A DNA stretch of 64,000 bases from Hydractinia symbiolongicarpus (taxonomy: Eukaryota; Cnidaria; Hydrozoa; Anthoathecata; Hydractiniidae): positions 3,729,001 to 3,793,000 of the forward strand of contig NC_079888.1 in the NCBI RefSeq assembly GCF_029227915.1. The letters are read 5' to 3'. The notes under the pieces are model-generated. The model worked only from the letters and a program-made list of their open reading frames with translations. It did not search any database and was not told the DNA's origin. Below, one piece after another: positions 35,424 through 44,695 of the stretch. Position 1 is the first letter of the stretch; each line of letters starts with the position of its first letter. Both the position numbers and the translations under genes were made by a program.

Positions 35424-35930
35424 GATATTCGTTATTCGTTCTTACTTTATTCCACAAAAAAAATTTCCCGCTGAAGCTACCATATTTATGTTTTTCTTTT
35501 CCCGCAGTTTTTGCGCGTCTTTTAATATAACGGGAAAAAAATCCGACACCGTAGTAAAAATGACGTCAAAGTACTGAAAATGACGAAAAATCAAAGAAAA
35601 CGTCGTGTTTTACAGTTCGCACCACTTAGGGGTATGTGGCGTCATCGGATATTTTTTTAATCCACAGATAATATGTCGACGACTTAAAAAAAAGCCGTTT
35701 ATAGTTGATCGCGTATTTATTTATATGGGTTTTACCGAATTAAAAAGGTGAATAAAATCACGAAAGCGAGGCTATATCGACTTAAATACAACTAAAAAAT
35801 TTTAAACAGCTTTTTTTCAAAAATCGATCCTTCACCTGAACGAATAAAAAAAACCAGGATGTTTTATTATCAGTCAGGTTGGTGCGCTTAGTAAAACCAC
35901 GTTTTGGAGACTGTCCGTAAGTTGCCCGAG
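35424..35930. other. 5' non-coding end of the DNA transposon
   Basis: From the transposase start to the right inverted end (35904-35930). Contains the promoter presumably, and a CRE-like TGACGTCA at about 35561. Confidence 0.5.
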
Positions 35931-35932
35931 TG

Positions 35933-36369
35933 ATCGTAAATCAACTTCTGGATACGTATTCATGATGAGCGGAGCAGCAATCAGCTGGAACAGCAAGAAA
36001 CAAACATGTGTAGCTTTGTCAACTGCAGAAGCCGAATATATTGCATTATCAAAAGCCTCACAGGAATCGATTTGGCTACGACGACTTTTAGCAGACATGG
36101 GAGAAAAGCAGCCAAACGCAACAATCATCAATGAAGATAATCAATCAGCCATCGCAATGACAAAGAATCCTCAATTTCACGGACGAGCCAAACACATCGA
36201 TATGAAATATCATTACGTAAGAGAGCAAGTTAAATCAAACCAAATCCAATTGAAGTACTGTCAAAGTGGAGATATGATCGCAGATATAATGACGAAAGGA
36301 ATCGGACGAGTACAGTTTGATAAGTTGCGAACGATGATCGGATTGAAGAACCTTACGGACTGCGAGTGA
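35933..36369 (+). CDS. Copia B gag-pol, 3' part (RNase H)
   Basis: Continuation of 18650-22043: ATCGTAAATCAACTTCTGG encodes the rest of DRKSTSGY, then [35 protein letters not shown] and [10 protein letters not shown]. Normal copia RNase H, ending at TGA 36367-36369, followed by a purine tract and the 3' LTR at 36377. Confidence 0.92.
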
Positions 36370-36376
36370 GGAGGAG

Positions 36377-36654
36377 TGTTGAAAATAGGCACTCTTGCCG
36401 CAAGAACATTCTAGAACCTTGTGTACTATCTAGAAATATAAGGGACATTGGAGAATATTCCAGAAATAAGATAACTATACTAGAAACTACTAATAGTAAA
36501 TATAGAACATCTGGAATATACTAGAACATTCTAAAGTATCTTATCTTTAATATATAAATAGGAGAACGTCTTGTAAATTTTAGAGTCATAGAGTCATAAA
36601 GTTATTGGAGCAGTCGAAGCAACTCTGCAAATATATAAAGTTTACATTTCAACA
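36377..36654 (+). repeat. 3' LTR of copia B
   Basis: 278 bp, no visible difference from 18185-18462. Flanked by GAGAA. Confidence 0.93.
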
Positions 36655-38050
36655 GAGAAGTGGTAGAAAAAGTAATAGATGTTATGCGTGTTAATAGTTG
36701 TATTATAGTGATAAAGTTTTTGATAGGTAATAGGATTGTCACTTTTCTGTCAGTTTATGCTCCACAGTGTGGACTCAGTGAGGAAGATAAAGATAAGTTT
36801 TATGATGAGTTAATAGCAGTCACATCAAAGTTTGGAGACACTGAACTTGTCATGGTGGGCGGCGACTTTAATGGTCATGTTGGGAACCATCTGAAGGTTA
36901 TAGAGGTGTGCATGGAGGCTATGGATTTGGAAGCAGAAATAAGGAAGGGAAGAGTTTGCTTGAGTTTGGAATGGCAACGGACATGGTGGTTTGCAACACA
37001 TCATTCAGTAAGAGACAGAGTAGGCTGATAACATATGAGTCAGGTGGTTGTAAGACACAGATAGATTACTTCCTGGTTAGAAAGTCAGACAAGAAAGTGA
37101 TGAAGGACGTGAAAGTTATATCGGGGGAAGAGTGTGTTTCCCAGCATAGGTTGCTGGTTTGTGATATTATCTTGAAGAGTGTTAAAGAAGCCAAGGGAAA
37201 GTACAGGCCCCGTTGAAAAGTCTGGAAGCTGAAGGAAGAGTAGCAAGACAATTTGGTGCAAAAGTTCAGCAGTTAGCCTACAATAGTCAATGTGATAGTG
37301 ACAATGTTGAAAGTACTTGGACTACTTTGATGAATTGTCTTTTAGAACCTTCTGATGTTACCTGTGTGTGGACGAAAGGACCAGCAAGACATATACAGAC
37401 CTGGTGGTGGAATAATGAGGTTGACCAGTGTATAAAGGAAAAGAGGAAACTTTGGAAAGCGTGGAAGTCAGGTGGTAGTAAAAATATTTACTTAGAAGCT
37501 AAGCGTCGCACTCGTACAGCAGTGTATAAGGCAATATCAGAAGCAGAGAGAAACAGATTTGCAGATGTGTTAAGAAGGGAAGACCAGCGCAATGAGGTAT
37601 TCAAGATAGCAAAGCAAATGAAGAAGACTAATCAAGATATTGTAGGTGAGAAGTGTATACGTAATGATGAAGGTGTTTTGGCTAGCACAGAGGAGGAGAA
37701 AAGGGTAGCTTGGAAGAATCATTTTCAGAGGTTGCTTAACACTGAGTTTGATTGGGACGACGATAATTTGTCTGACGATGATGTTGTAGAAGGGCCAGCT
37801 ATGCAGATCAAGACAGAATGGGTAGTGGAGGCTATTAGGAAATTGAAGATTGGCAAGGCTGCAGGAGTATCAGGTATTGTTGCAGAGATGGTAAAAGCAT
37901 CTGGATATATTGGAGTTCAGCTTATTACAAGTCTTGCTAACCAGATTATAAAGGTTGGTGCTATTCCGAGTGATTAGCAGTCGAGTGTAATAGTGAATTG
38001 TTTCAAGGGCAAGGGTGATGCATTAGAAAGGGGTAACTATAGAGTATTAG
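36655..38050 (+). pseudogene. RTE-type LINE, 3' continuation: endonuclease and start of reverse transcriptase
   Basis: Continues the element cut at 18184. Three overlapping frames give the endonuclease motifs VGGDFNGHVG, KTQIDYFLVRKS and SQHRLLVCDI. A linker follows, and then the start of the RT domain: IRKLKIGKAAGVSGIVAEM, LANQIIKVGAIPSD, a stop, VNCFKGKGDALERGNYR. At least two frameshifts and two stops. It ends abruptly after GNYR at about 38050, where a BEL/Pao LTR begins. Most of the RT domain is therefore missing. Confidence 0.85.
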
Positions 38051-38706
38051 TGTCGCACACGCACAAGTCGACACTATTTGTTAGGGTTCAAACGGATACG
38101 AATTTAATACCACAAACGATAGGTTTTAATCCATAAACGCTAAATAAAATACAAAAACTTTAGTTTAAAAAATACAAAAAAAGCAAATAATAAAAGAAAG
38201 CAAACAAAAACGCACGAACAAAATAGATGTAGAAACGTAAAAACAAAACAAAATATCTTACTAAACCACTTTCACTAAACCACCACCAAACAACATCACA
38301 CGCAAGCAATACACACATACTAAGTAAAAATGCACACATGAATCCACTACATGCTAAAAATGTAAAACGCAACAAACTAATAATACAAAAAACAAAAGAA
38401 CTTTACGAGTAACACAATGGGCCGTTAACAGACATAAGAACAGAGGAACAAGACAGCAATAACGTACGTTAAAATACTATCATGTAACATAAAGTTAATG
38501 ACGTGACACATTTAACATAAAACTTAAGGCTATGAACACAACAAAAAATAAAACTATACACACACTTCAATATAAACACGATCTTAAGGGATGCCTAGAC
38601 GCTGGCATTGCTGTGCCTCAGCAGCAGCAACATGGCTCCCCTCAAGATGATATCTTACATCTTGACAAAAACTAACTATAGCAATTTAATCAAAATATAC
38701 AAAACC
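38051..38706 (-). mobile_element. BEL/Pao LTR (probable 3' LTR, minus strand)
   Basis: Lies between the integrase stop (38734, minus strand) and the broken LINE. On the minus strand it runs from TGGTTTTGTATATTTTG to GTGTGCGACA, giving TG...CA ends. A purine-rich GGGGAGCCATGG precedes it. No second LTR is in the window, so the boundaries are provisional. Confidence 0.5.
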
Positions 38707-38733
38707 ATGGCTCCCCGATTGGGAATCGTTTAT

Positions 38734-39684
38734 TTAATTATTTTCGACAAGCAACACCAACTTATGTATTGGACGTACTAGTTCATGTTGATTAGATGTA
38801 GTTTTCAGTGACACTGATCGAACCAGTCTGTCATCATCTGGAAACGTGTTTGTTATTCTTGCCAATTTCCAATCAGAACGTTGTTCAGATTCGTCTTTCA
38901 ATATTACGATGTCGCCAACTTGGAAGCAACGTCGCTTGTGTTGCCAAACATTTCGTTTTTGGAGAGTTTGCAGGTATTCTTTCCTCCACCTTGACCAAAA
39001 TTCATTTGCAATATGCTGGATACGTCTCCATCGTCGCCGACTGTAAAGATTAGCTTTGTCAAAAACACCAGGTGGCGAAACAATTACGTTTGATTTCATA
39101 GTAAGCATATTCGATGGTGAAAGTGGGAGTGGGCTATCTGCATCGCTTAATGTTTCGCACGTGAGAGGTCTTGAATTCACAGTGCCCTCGACTTCAGCTA
39201 GCAATGTCCTAAAGGATTCGTCGTTCAGGATATGACCATGCGTTCTTAACAGTGACGTCAAGATTGAGATCAAGAAGTTTTTGTTCTCTGTAAAAAAATT
39301 ATGCCTTTGTGTCATAAAGATCAAAAGACTTGCAGTAAATGTTGCATACATGTTGGCCAAAGAAGTCTGTGGCGATAACTGACAATTGCCCATACCAAAC
39401 AAAAAAACTCCATTATATACATTGCATTGTAACAATGCAATTTCTGGATCAAACAATGAGTATTCACATCCATGCATATCTAGCATCATCAAAGTATTTT
39501 TCGACTTGATGAAAGAAGGATGGACCAAGCACTCTGCTTTAGCTTGCAACTCTTGTGCCAGGTTTGTTGTGCTAAGCGAACCGTCATTGTTGACGTATTT
39601 CTGGAATTTCCCCTCAACATATTCTCCTATCATAACATATTCACCATTCCTTTCTCCTAGCATTGCATTGTTGTAAGTAAACAA
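38734..39684 (-). pseudogene. Chimera: alpha-kinase fragment fused in frame to a BEL/Pao integrase tail
   Basis: A 316-residue frame. Residues 1 to about 140 resemble an alpha-kinase (MHCK/eEF2K type): EYVEGKFQKYVNNDG, LMMLDMHGCEYSLFDPEIA and FLFGMGNCQLS match the YIPGxFxKYNNNxG, LMVxDLQGxxxxLxDPxI and GNL motifs. The N-lobe start and C-terminal zinc-binding cysteines are missing. Residues ~160-316 are a BEL/Pao integrase C-terminus: LNDESFRTLLAEVEGTVNSR, RRWRRIQHIANEFWSRWRKE, GDIVILKDESEQRSDWKLA, HELVRPIHKLVLL. Kinase N-lobe and the integrase catalytic core are absent, so neither half should be active. Confidence 0.75.
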
Positions 39685-39699
39685 TTTTGAACCGCTGTG

Positions 39700-40324
39700 T
39701 TATTTAACTTGACACTTCAAAAGTCCATTGTATTTTATGAACGTCAAACTTTGATACTTTGAACAGTTCGCTGGCTTTTCAGTTTTCATTATAGCTTTCC
39801 CAAGTTTAAGGATATTTGATACTGATATACTTTTGGAAATTTTACTTTGTGGTGTTATCAAATTGCATACACTTCTATGACTAAATGTACTTCTAGATGA
39901 TAACATAAACTCAGCCATTTTAATTTTTACAAAACCTACATGAATGATTTTAAAAGAAGAAATGTGGGGTGTTTGTGTACAAGATGGGGAGCATCTTATC
40001 TCCAGCTAGTATGTCACATGTCATTCCTGGCAAAAGCCTTTCTTTGAAATGATGATCACAAGCCTCTTCCCTCTTTTCTATAGTTACCTCATCAAACATA
40101 AATTCCACGAAATCCTGTGCTCCAGCTCTTTCATACTTTTTTGCTTTCCCTGATGTTTCACTCTCTAGTAGTTGTACAACCATTTCTTGGTTTTTCACAA
40201 TGTTCGATCCTATATCCTTGGCAGCATCATTGTTTCGTTTTGTCTGTTTATTTTTCATATCTGCAGAAAGCTTTGTCCACCTTTCTGCATTGACATTGCG
40301 CTTAGCCACCATGTTGGAACACAC
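39700..40324 (-). other. Two short minus-strand open frames of unknown nature
   Basis: 39700-39918 (72 residues) ends 16 bp before the alpha-kinase frame and may be an upstream exon, but no kinase motif is visible. 39950-40324 (about 120 residues, charged, with RWTKLSADMKNK and AGAQDFVEFMFDE) could be a coding exon of the same or another gene. I do not recognise either. Confidence 0.3.
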
Positions 40325-41709
40325 GCGAGAAATGTTTGTTTACTGCTTATTAGCTATACTCTAAAAACACATTTTGGCAATACTGGGCCACAAAAAATTT
40401 TTCATTTTTTCAAACTATAACTTTAAATTCATTTCACAACCAACAGTGAAGGAAGTTTCTTTGGCAACTGTCGGTGATGAGTTTATTTGAATTCAATTTT
40501 AAATTGATTTTATTTTAGATTTATTTTCAATTTTAAATTCAAAATAAAATTACAAATCAAATTGAAATAATTTTTTAGATAGCAATCCTCGGCCACCATA
40601 GGGATGTGTAAAATTAATTCCACTGAAAAAGTGTCTTATTTCACTTCCAAATTCCCTTCCATTGGAAATCTGAAAACATCAAATTAAATATATACCTGGT
40701 CTATTCGAATTCTAAATAACGATTCATGGATTACATTAACTTTTGATGTCACCTCTTGACTAGCGAAATGCCTGTGAGTCATCTGTCAAAGATTTCAAAT
40801 TCGCTGAGTAACCACTTCTCTTTGAGCTTTGGGCTTCTGCATTACTTTCTTTGTAGTATGGCAAAATAAACAGTTATGCCTCCCTGAAGAAATATATATA
40901 TATATATATCTCCTTCAATTTTTTTTTACTTTAAGTCATTATTTTCAGTCTAAGTTTCACTCTAAAAAAGGTAGCTTTGCTCCAGTTATCCAATATGCTA
41001 CGCACAAGAACTCATAGTCTTCACACATAAATACTTAATGCATCTTTCACTATAAAAGTAATTCAAATCTACTAACAGCAAATGTAGTCACTACTGTGTT
41101 GCTACTATGATTAGTTTTGGAAAGCCAGCTTCCTAGTATTTACAACCATAGTATTCAAATATTTCAGCTTGCAGACGTGATTAGTTTGATTAAGGATTAT
41201 GACAATGTGTTTGCTATTACCTCCATTTCATATGTTCTAACTGGCCTATTTGTTTGGTGAATCTGGACAAACTAACCATGAAGTTAGATCTGTAATCTTT
41301 GATCCAAATATACTAAAAACCACTGTATTATCATTATTGTTAGGCTTTGATTAAAAGATTTGCCGCCATGGTCTCCTAACTTTATTTGGATCTCATAATT
41401 CAAGAAAGAATGGTCAACTATGAGATTCACCATCTGTACGTACTACTGTAATCCTTGTTTATATAATTTGAATAACAAACTTGCTCTGCTAATGAGTCTA
41501 AATGATTAACAATGGTAATTCATTGATATAGTCCCATGGAGCTGTTTAGATTGTAAAATCCTCACCACACCACACTTTTGCAACTTGTCTTTGCTTGTTA
41601 TGTGATGCCGGCTGTATGTCAAATGTTTTTAGCCATCCGTAAGACTAAAATATTTTCATAATAAAGTGTCATAATAAAGATTTCATGAAATGTTTTGGGG
41701 TATACTCAC
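40325..41709. other. No gene recognised
   Basis: AT-rich, an (AT)n run at 40894-40908. No motif-bearing frame on either strand. Confidence 0.6.
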
Positions 41710-41903
41710 CTGACCATTGTCTTCAATTTCTGCCAAGGTATACCCATGTCAACTTTCATAGCCACTAATGATTCAGCATCAATTTCTGCTTGACAAATGT
41801 TTGCGTTGCTCAAGATAGATTTTTTGTCGTTGGAAGAAAATGACTTAACAACTTTTCCAGTTTTAGTAATTGCATTTTTAGTTTTTCTCGATGTTGCAAT
41901 TAA
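41710..41903 (-). other. Exon-like segment ending in a splice donor, cut by the Polinton
   Basis: The minus-strand frame runs from the Polinton edge through FSSNDKKSILSNANICQAE and VDMGIPWQKLAEI to CAG/GTGAGT, a strong donor. The other side of the Polinton (56107-56249) also has an open minus-strand frame, but joining across the target site puts the two in different phases. Either the flank has decayed or one reading is fortuitous. Confidence 0.35.
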
Positions 41904-42104
41904 AGTAGTAGTAAGGAGTGAATTTTAAGTACACCGACCTCCTTTCACACCTTCACCCCCAAAAACCCCGCCTCCACCACTTCCACCACCACCTCCATCC
42001 AAAATCGGTAAACCCGACGTCATCCGAAAATAAAATCCGAGAAATACCGAGTCCGATAATACGCATGCGCAATAGTATATACTCATATTATACAGAATAT
42101 GAGT
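41904..42104 (+). repeat. Left terminal inverted repeat of the Polinton
   Basis: About 200 bp. Contains a Pro-codon-like CCACCxCC run and, at its inner end, an inverted ACTCATATT/AATATGAGT pair. Diverged from the right repeat by scattered substitutions and small indels. Confidence 0.88.
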
Positions 42105-42142
42105 GAAAATTATCATGTCCCCTGAATTATTCCAAAATAAAT

Positions 42143-42383
42143 ATGGATATTTATCAAAAGCAAGACATTGAGCGCTACCCCTGGTATCTCTGTTCTATTC
42201 CAGATCACTGTAAAACAAAAGACATGTGTATCAAGGCTACTAGGACCATGGTTGCTCAAATATGTCCCCAACCATTTCAAGACCTTAGAAATGTATATCA
42301 GAGCCGTTGAATGCAATCCCTTGATGTTCAAATATGTTCCAGATTGTTTCAAAGCCATGGTTACCCGAAGCCTTAAAAAATAA
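42143..42383 (+). pseudogene. DUF4116-like tandem-repeat protein, frameshifted
   Basis: About 24-residue repeats of the form xYVPDxFKTxEMCxxAVExxP. Unit 1 reads SIPDHCKTKDMCIKA, unit 2 KYVPNHFKTLEMYIRAVE, unit 3 KYVPDCFKAM. The ATG at 42143 opens the first unit; a frameshift near 42240 separates it from the others. Such repeats occur in viral and protist proteins; role unknown. Confidence 0.55.
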
Positions 42384-42545
42384 ATGACTGAGTATTGTGA
42401 TGAATGTGGAATTGATCTTGATAAATATAATAGATGCAAGTGTGGACGGAGGTTAATTATATGCCAGAAAATGCTGTGTTGGCAGCATTACATGATGTTT
42501 ATCACGTACAATGGTGGGTGCTGTCCTTGTAAAAACCCTAGTTAG
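42384..42545 (+). CDS. Small cysteine-rich protein (53 residues), possible zinc binder
   Basis: Begins MTEYCDECGIDLDKY 1 bp after the previous stop. Cysteines are paired as CDEC, CKC, CQKMLCWQH and CCPC, ending at TAG 42543. The pairing suggests two zinc sites (RING- or ribbon-like). No named family recognised. Confidence 0.5.
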   Translation: MTEYCDECGIDLDKYNRCKCGRRLIICQKMLCWQHYMMFITYNGGCCPCKNPS

Positions 42546-42570
42546 AGTCTAATTTTCATAAATAAACGGG

Positions 42571-43339
42571 ATGTTTAAATTTTATGGAAATGATATTGAG
42601 ACAACGGCTTTTTATAGCAACCTAGCTGCATTTAACATTTTTGATATAAAGATCGAAAACATTGTACTTAGCGATCCAATACAAGCCAATAAAGGCAAGG
42701 ATGCTAGATTTGTGATTGGTTATAAAAATGATAATAGAATTACCGCCCTACTAATCAGAACACCAAGGGGGCTATATAGCAATGGAGCATCTCGCTATGA
42801 TGATAGTTCTTCACTTACAATGTCATTTAACTTACGGAAGCATCCAGAATGGCTTCAGAAATACCAAAGCATATTGACATGAATTGAGAAAATATATGGT
42901 AGTGAATTCACTACCCCACCAGTTAAGAAAGGCTATGTTAGTACCAAAGTAAAGGAATGGAATAGGGAGATTAATAATGATTTTCATGATCAACCAGTAC
43001 CACTTAAGCAACCCTGCGACTGCATCTGCATTTTAAAGCTATCAAGTATCTATCGGCAAGGGAATAAGAACTATCTGCAGGTTATGCTAGAAGAGTGTAC
43101 GACATGGATACTCCACTCTTAAGAGGGCTGATCTTATATCTGTGATTCATAAGGTAAAATATAAAGGTATTGCAACACAAACCCTTGGACCTCATTGCAA
43201 GCCATGTCTAGAAATCACAGCTATGAAAATACTCAATGAATATATCAGAGGCTTGGAGGTAAAACAAAAACGAAATATCATCTATGACGGTGATTTTATG
43301 ATCGATAAAGATACCGGTGAATTGCTTGGTGTAATTTAA
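42571..43339 (+). pseudogene. Polinton ORF of unknown function, broken
   Basis: First frame 42571-42882 (103 residues, MFKFYGNDIETTAFYSN...) ends at a TGA; the reading goes on in other frames, with PPVKKGYVSTKVKEW and LKLSSIYRQGNKNYLQVMLE. The last piece, 43142-43339, includes IATQTLGPHCKPCLEI and IYDGDFMIDKDTGELLGVI. Probably one or two degraded genes. A perfect 12-nt-arm hairpin overlaps the final stop. No family recognised with certainty. Confidence 0.5.
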
Positions 43340-43360
43340 TGTTTTGTGCAAAACATTAAA
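43335..43360. terminator. Hairpin at gene 3' end (H1)
   Basis: Arms TTTAATGTTTTG (43335-43346) and CAAAACATTAAA (43349-43360), perfect. Overlaps the stop of the plus-strand ORF and lies 77 bp beyond the end of the convergent minus-strand gene. Confidence 0.7.
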
Positions 43361-43436
43361 ATTATGAATACGCGGGTGGTTCCTCTAAGTACCGCTGACA
43401 TATTTTACAGACTGCAAGTTTTTTATTAGCTCCTGT

Positions 43437-44017
43437 TTACCCTTCTCTCGCGATGAGCTGATGTCGTTCCCGTTCATTGATCAATTCCACGATTTTGCGT
43501 GTTCGTTGTCGGGCTTGCTCCTTCAGCACCATGTACTTTTGCTTTTCCTGCATGATTAAGCTGAACTCGTGGTCGCTAATCACACTATTCTCCACAGCTC
43601 TCGAGATCAAGTCAACGATAGAGTTCAATTTGGTTTCCGCCAGTAATCTGATGCTTTCATGTTTCTTACTCTTGACACCTAGTCTCTTCCCCGCATTCCG
43701 CAGATCGTCTTGTCCCAATCCCACAGCTACTCCCATAGCCACAGCTAATGGTACGCAGATACCCGAGAGCATGCTACCAATGCCAACACATGAAGCTATC
43801 ACACTTTCCGTGCCCGTAGCCCGTGATCCATATATCTTACCCACGTTTCATGCATTTTGAACTTTTTAGCGAGCTTGTCACGCTCCTTAATCTCACTTCG
43901 CAAGTATTGTTCCTCTTCTTCGATTTTCTTCAGTCTATAGACTTGTGAACTGTCCTCCTCCGTACCCCCAGGAGGTGCAGAAGGTAGGCTCGGGTAAAGC
44001 TTAGAAATATCTGTCAT
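43437..44017 (-). pseudogene. Polinton membrane protein with LYPSL/PSAP motifs, frameshifted
   Basis: Two overlapping frames (44017-43799 and 43844-43437) form one gene with a frameshift near 43820. The N-terminus MTDISKLYPSLPSAPPGG carries an LYPxL-type and a PSAP motif side by side, the ALIX- and TSG101-binding late motifs. A charged coiled coil follows (KKIEEEEQYLRSEIKERDKL). Next comes a Gly/Ala-rich hydrophobic stretch (about 43710-43800; IASCVGIGSMLSGICVPLAV), then a basic alpha-helical tail. This gene type is common in cnidarian Polintons. A minor virion or membrane protein is plausible. Confidence 0.6.
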
Positions 44018-44069
44018 ATTTATTGTATAAGCAGTTGCATAGTAATTCCCACAAAAGGGTTCTTATCGT

Positions 44070-44095
44070 TTTCATACTCGTTGATGAGCATGAAA
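44070..44095. terminator. Hairpin between two minus-strand genes (H2)
   Basis: Arms TTTCATACTC and GAGCATGAAA with one mismatch and a 6-nt loop, 15 bp past the stop of the gene at 44110-44679. Confidence 0.55.
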
Positions 44096-44109
44096 TCTAA
44101 CCTGTCTGT

Positions 44110-44679
44110 TTAACCTTTAAGAGGGAGGTATACAGGAGTGTCGAAACTCCATGTCACCATATCTCCCCAAGCGTTTAGCTCTTTGATGGGAAGCAGGGCT
44201 AGTATATTGGATTTCTCACCATTTAAAGGAGAATAATCCGGATCCAGCTGGGAGCATACGAGTCTCAGCCGCTGGTGAACGTCAGTCTTAGTGTCGTGGT
44301 CGCCTTTGGTAAACTTTACCTTGTTATCGAAGGCCCGTCCCATAAGGTCCTGCAGTGCTTGATCGATTATGACATCATATCCATCGTTGACACAGAGTCT
44401 ACATACCCCGTTCCTGAGTACGAAGAGCTTTATCCTCCCTCCCGCTTGGTCGCTCACTATAGTCGTGAGATCCTCGATTCTATACAAACCCAGCGCAATC
44501 AAGATAGAGACTTCCAAATCACCGACTTCAGCCTTATGGATGTTGATCTCGCTCTTAGTGAAGAGATTCACCCACCTAGGCCTGATACTTATGGATTTTA
44601 GAGCAATCCTCGTGCCCTCCCCTAGGTAGTCCTCAAATATCGTGGGGTTCAAAATGTCGGTTATATATAACTGTCGCAT
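44110..44679 (-). CDS. Polinton ORF, 189 residues, candidate structural protein
   Basis: Intact frame starting MRQLYITDILNPTIFEDYL and ending in SPLNGEKSNILALLPI and TPVYLPLKG. Mixed alpha/beta composition without membrane segment or catalytic motif. Divergent to 44696 with a 16-bp gap, implying a shared promoter. Similar endings (NILxxxP...P.xLP) occur in other cnidarian Polinton proteins of unknown function; I suspect a virion role but cannot show it. Confidence 0.5.
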   Translation of the reverse strand: MRQLYITDILNPTIFEDYLGEGTRIALKSISIRPRWVNLFTKSEINIHKAEVGDLEVSILIALGLYRIEDLTTIVSDQAGGRIKLFVLRNGVCRLCVNDGYDVIIDQALQDLMGRAFDNKVKFTKGDHDTKTDVHQRLRLVCSQLDPDYSPLNGEKSNILALLPIKELNAWGDMVTWSFDTPVYLPLKG

Positions 44680-44695
44680 CTTTCTTTAAGAAACA

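Larger units (their letters stand above)
22044..35930 (-). mobile_element. Cut-and-paste DNA transposon with 27-bp inverted ends, inserted in copia B
   Basis: Ends are perfect inverted repeats: CTCGGGCAACTTACGGACAG plus TCTCCAA at 22044-22070, complement at 35904-35930. Target duplication is only TG (22042-22043 and 35931-35932). Removing it restores the copia frame as GDLNDRKS, matching GDLDDQKS in copia A. Net size is about 7.36 kb without the nested element at 26319-32842. It encodes one minus-strand multi-exon transposase. The [13 protein letters not shown] and EPLHDCKGH motifs belong to a transposase family abundant in cnidarians. I place it tentatively near the CMC/EnSpm group, but the 2-bp TG duplication does not settle the superfamily. 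Confidence 0.88.
18185..36654 (+). mobile_element. Ty1/copia LTR retrotransposon B (young; carries a nested DNA transposon)
   Basis: LTRs at 18185-18462 and 36377-36654 are both 278 bp and look identical. They begin TGTTGAAAATAGG and end TTTCAACA. Target duplication GAGAA lies at 18180-18184 and 36655-36659. Subtracting the 13.9-kb insert, the element is about 4.6 kb. LTR identity implies very recent insertion, so the DNA transposon inside it must have jumped even more recently. It is related to copia A in sequence, primer use and gag-pol order. Confidence 0.95.

Noticed and set aside
35561-35568. CRE-type promoter element driving the transposase
   Set aside because: A single TGACGTCA in AT-rich DNA is too short to support a regulatory claim.
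41925-42116. Glycine/proline-rich proteins in the Polinton ends
   Set aside because: Open frames on both strands arise from the CCACC/GGTGG run of the inverted repeat; same shadow at 55880-56086.
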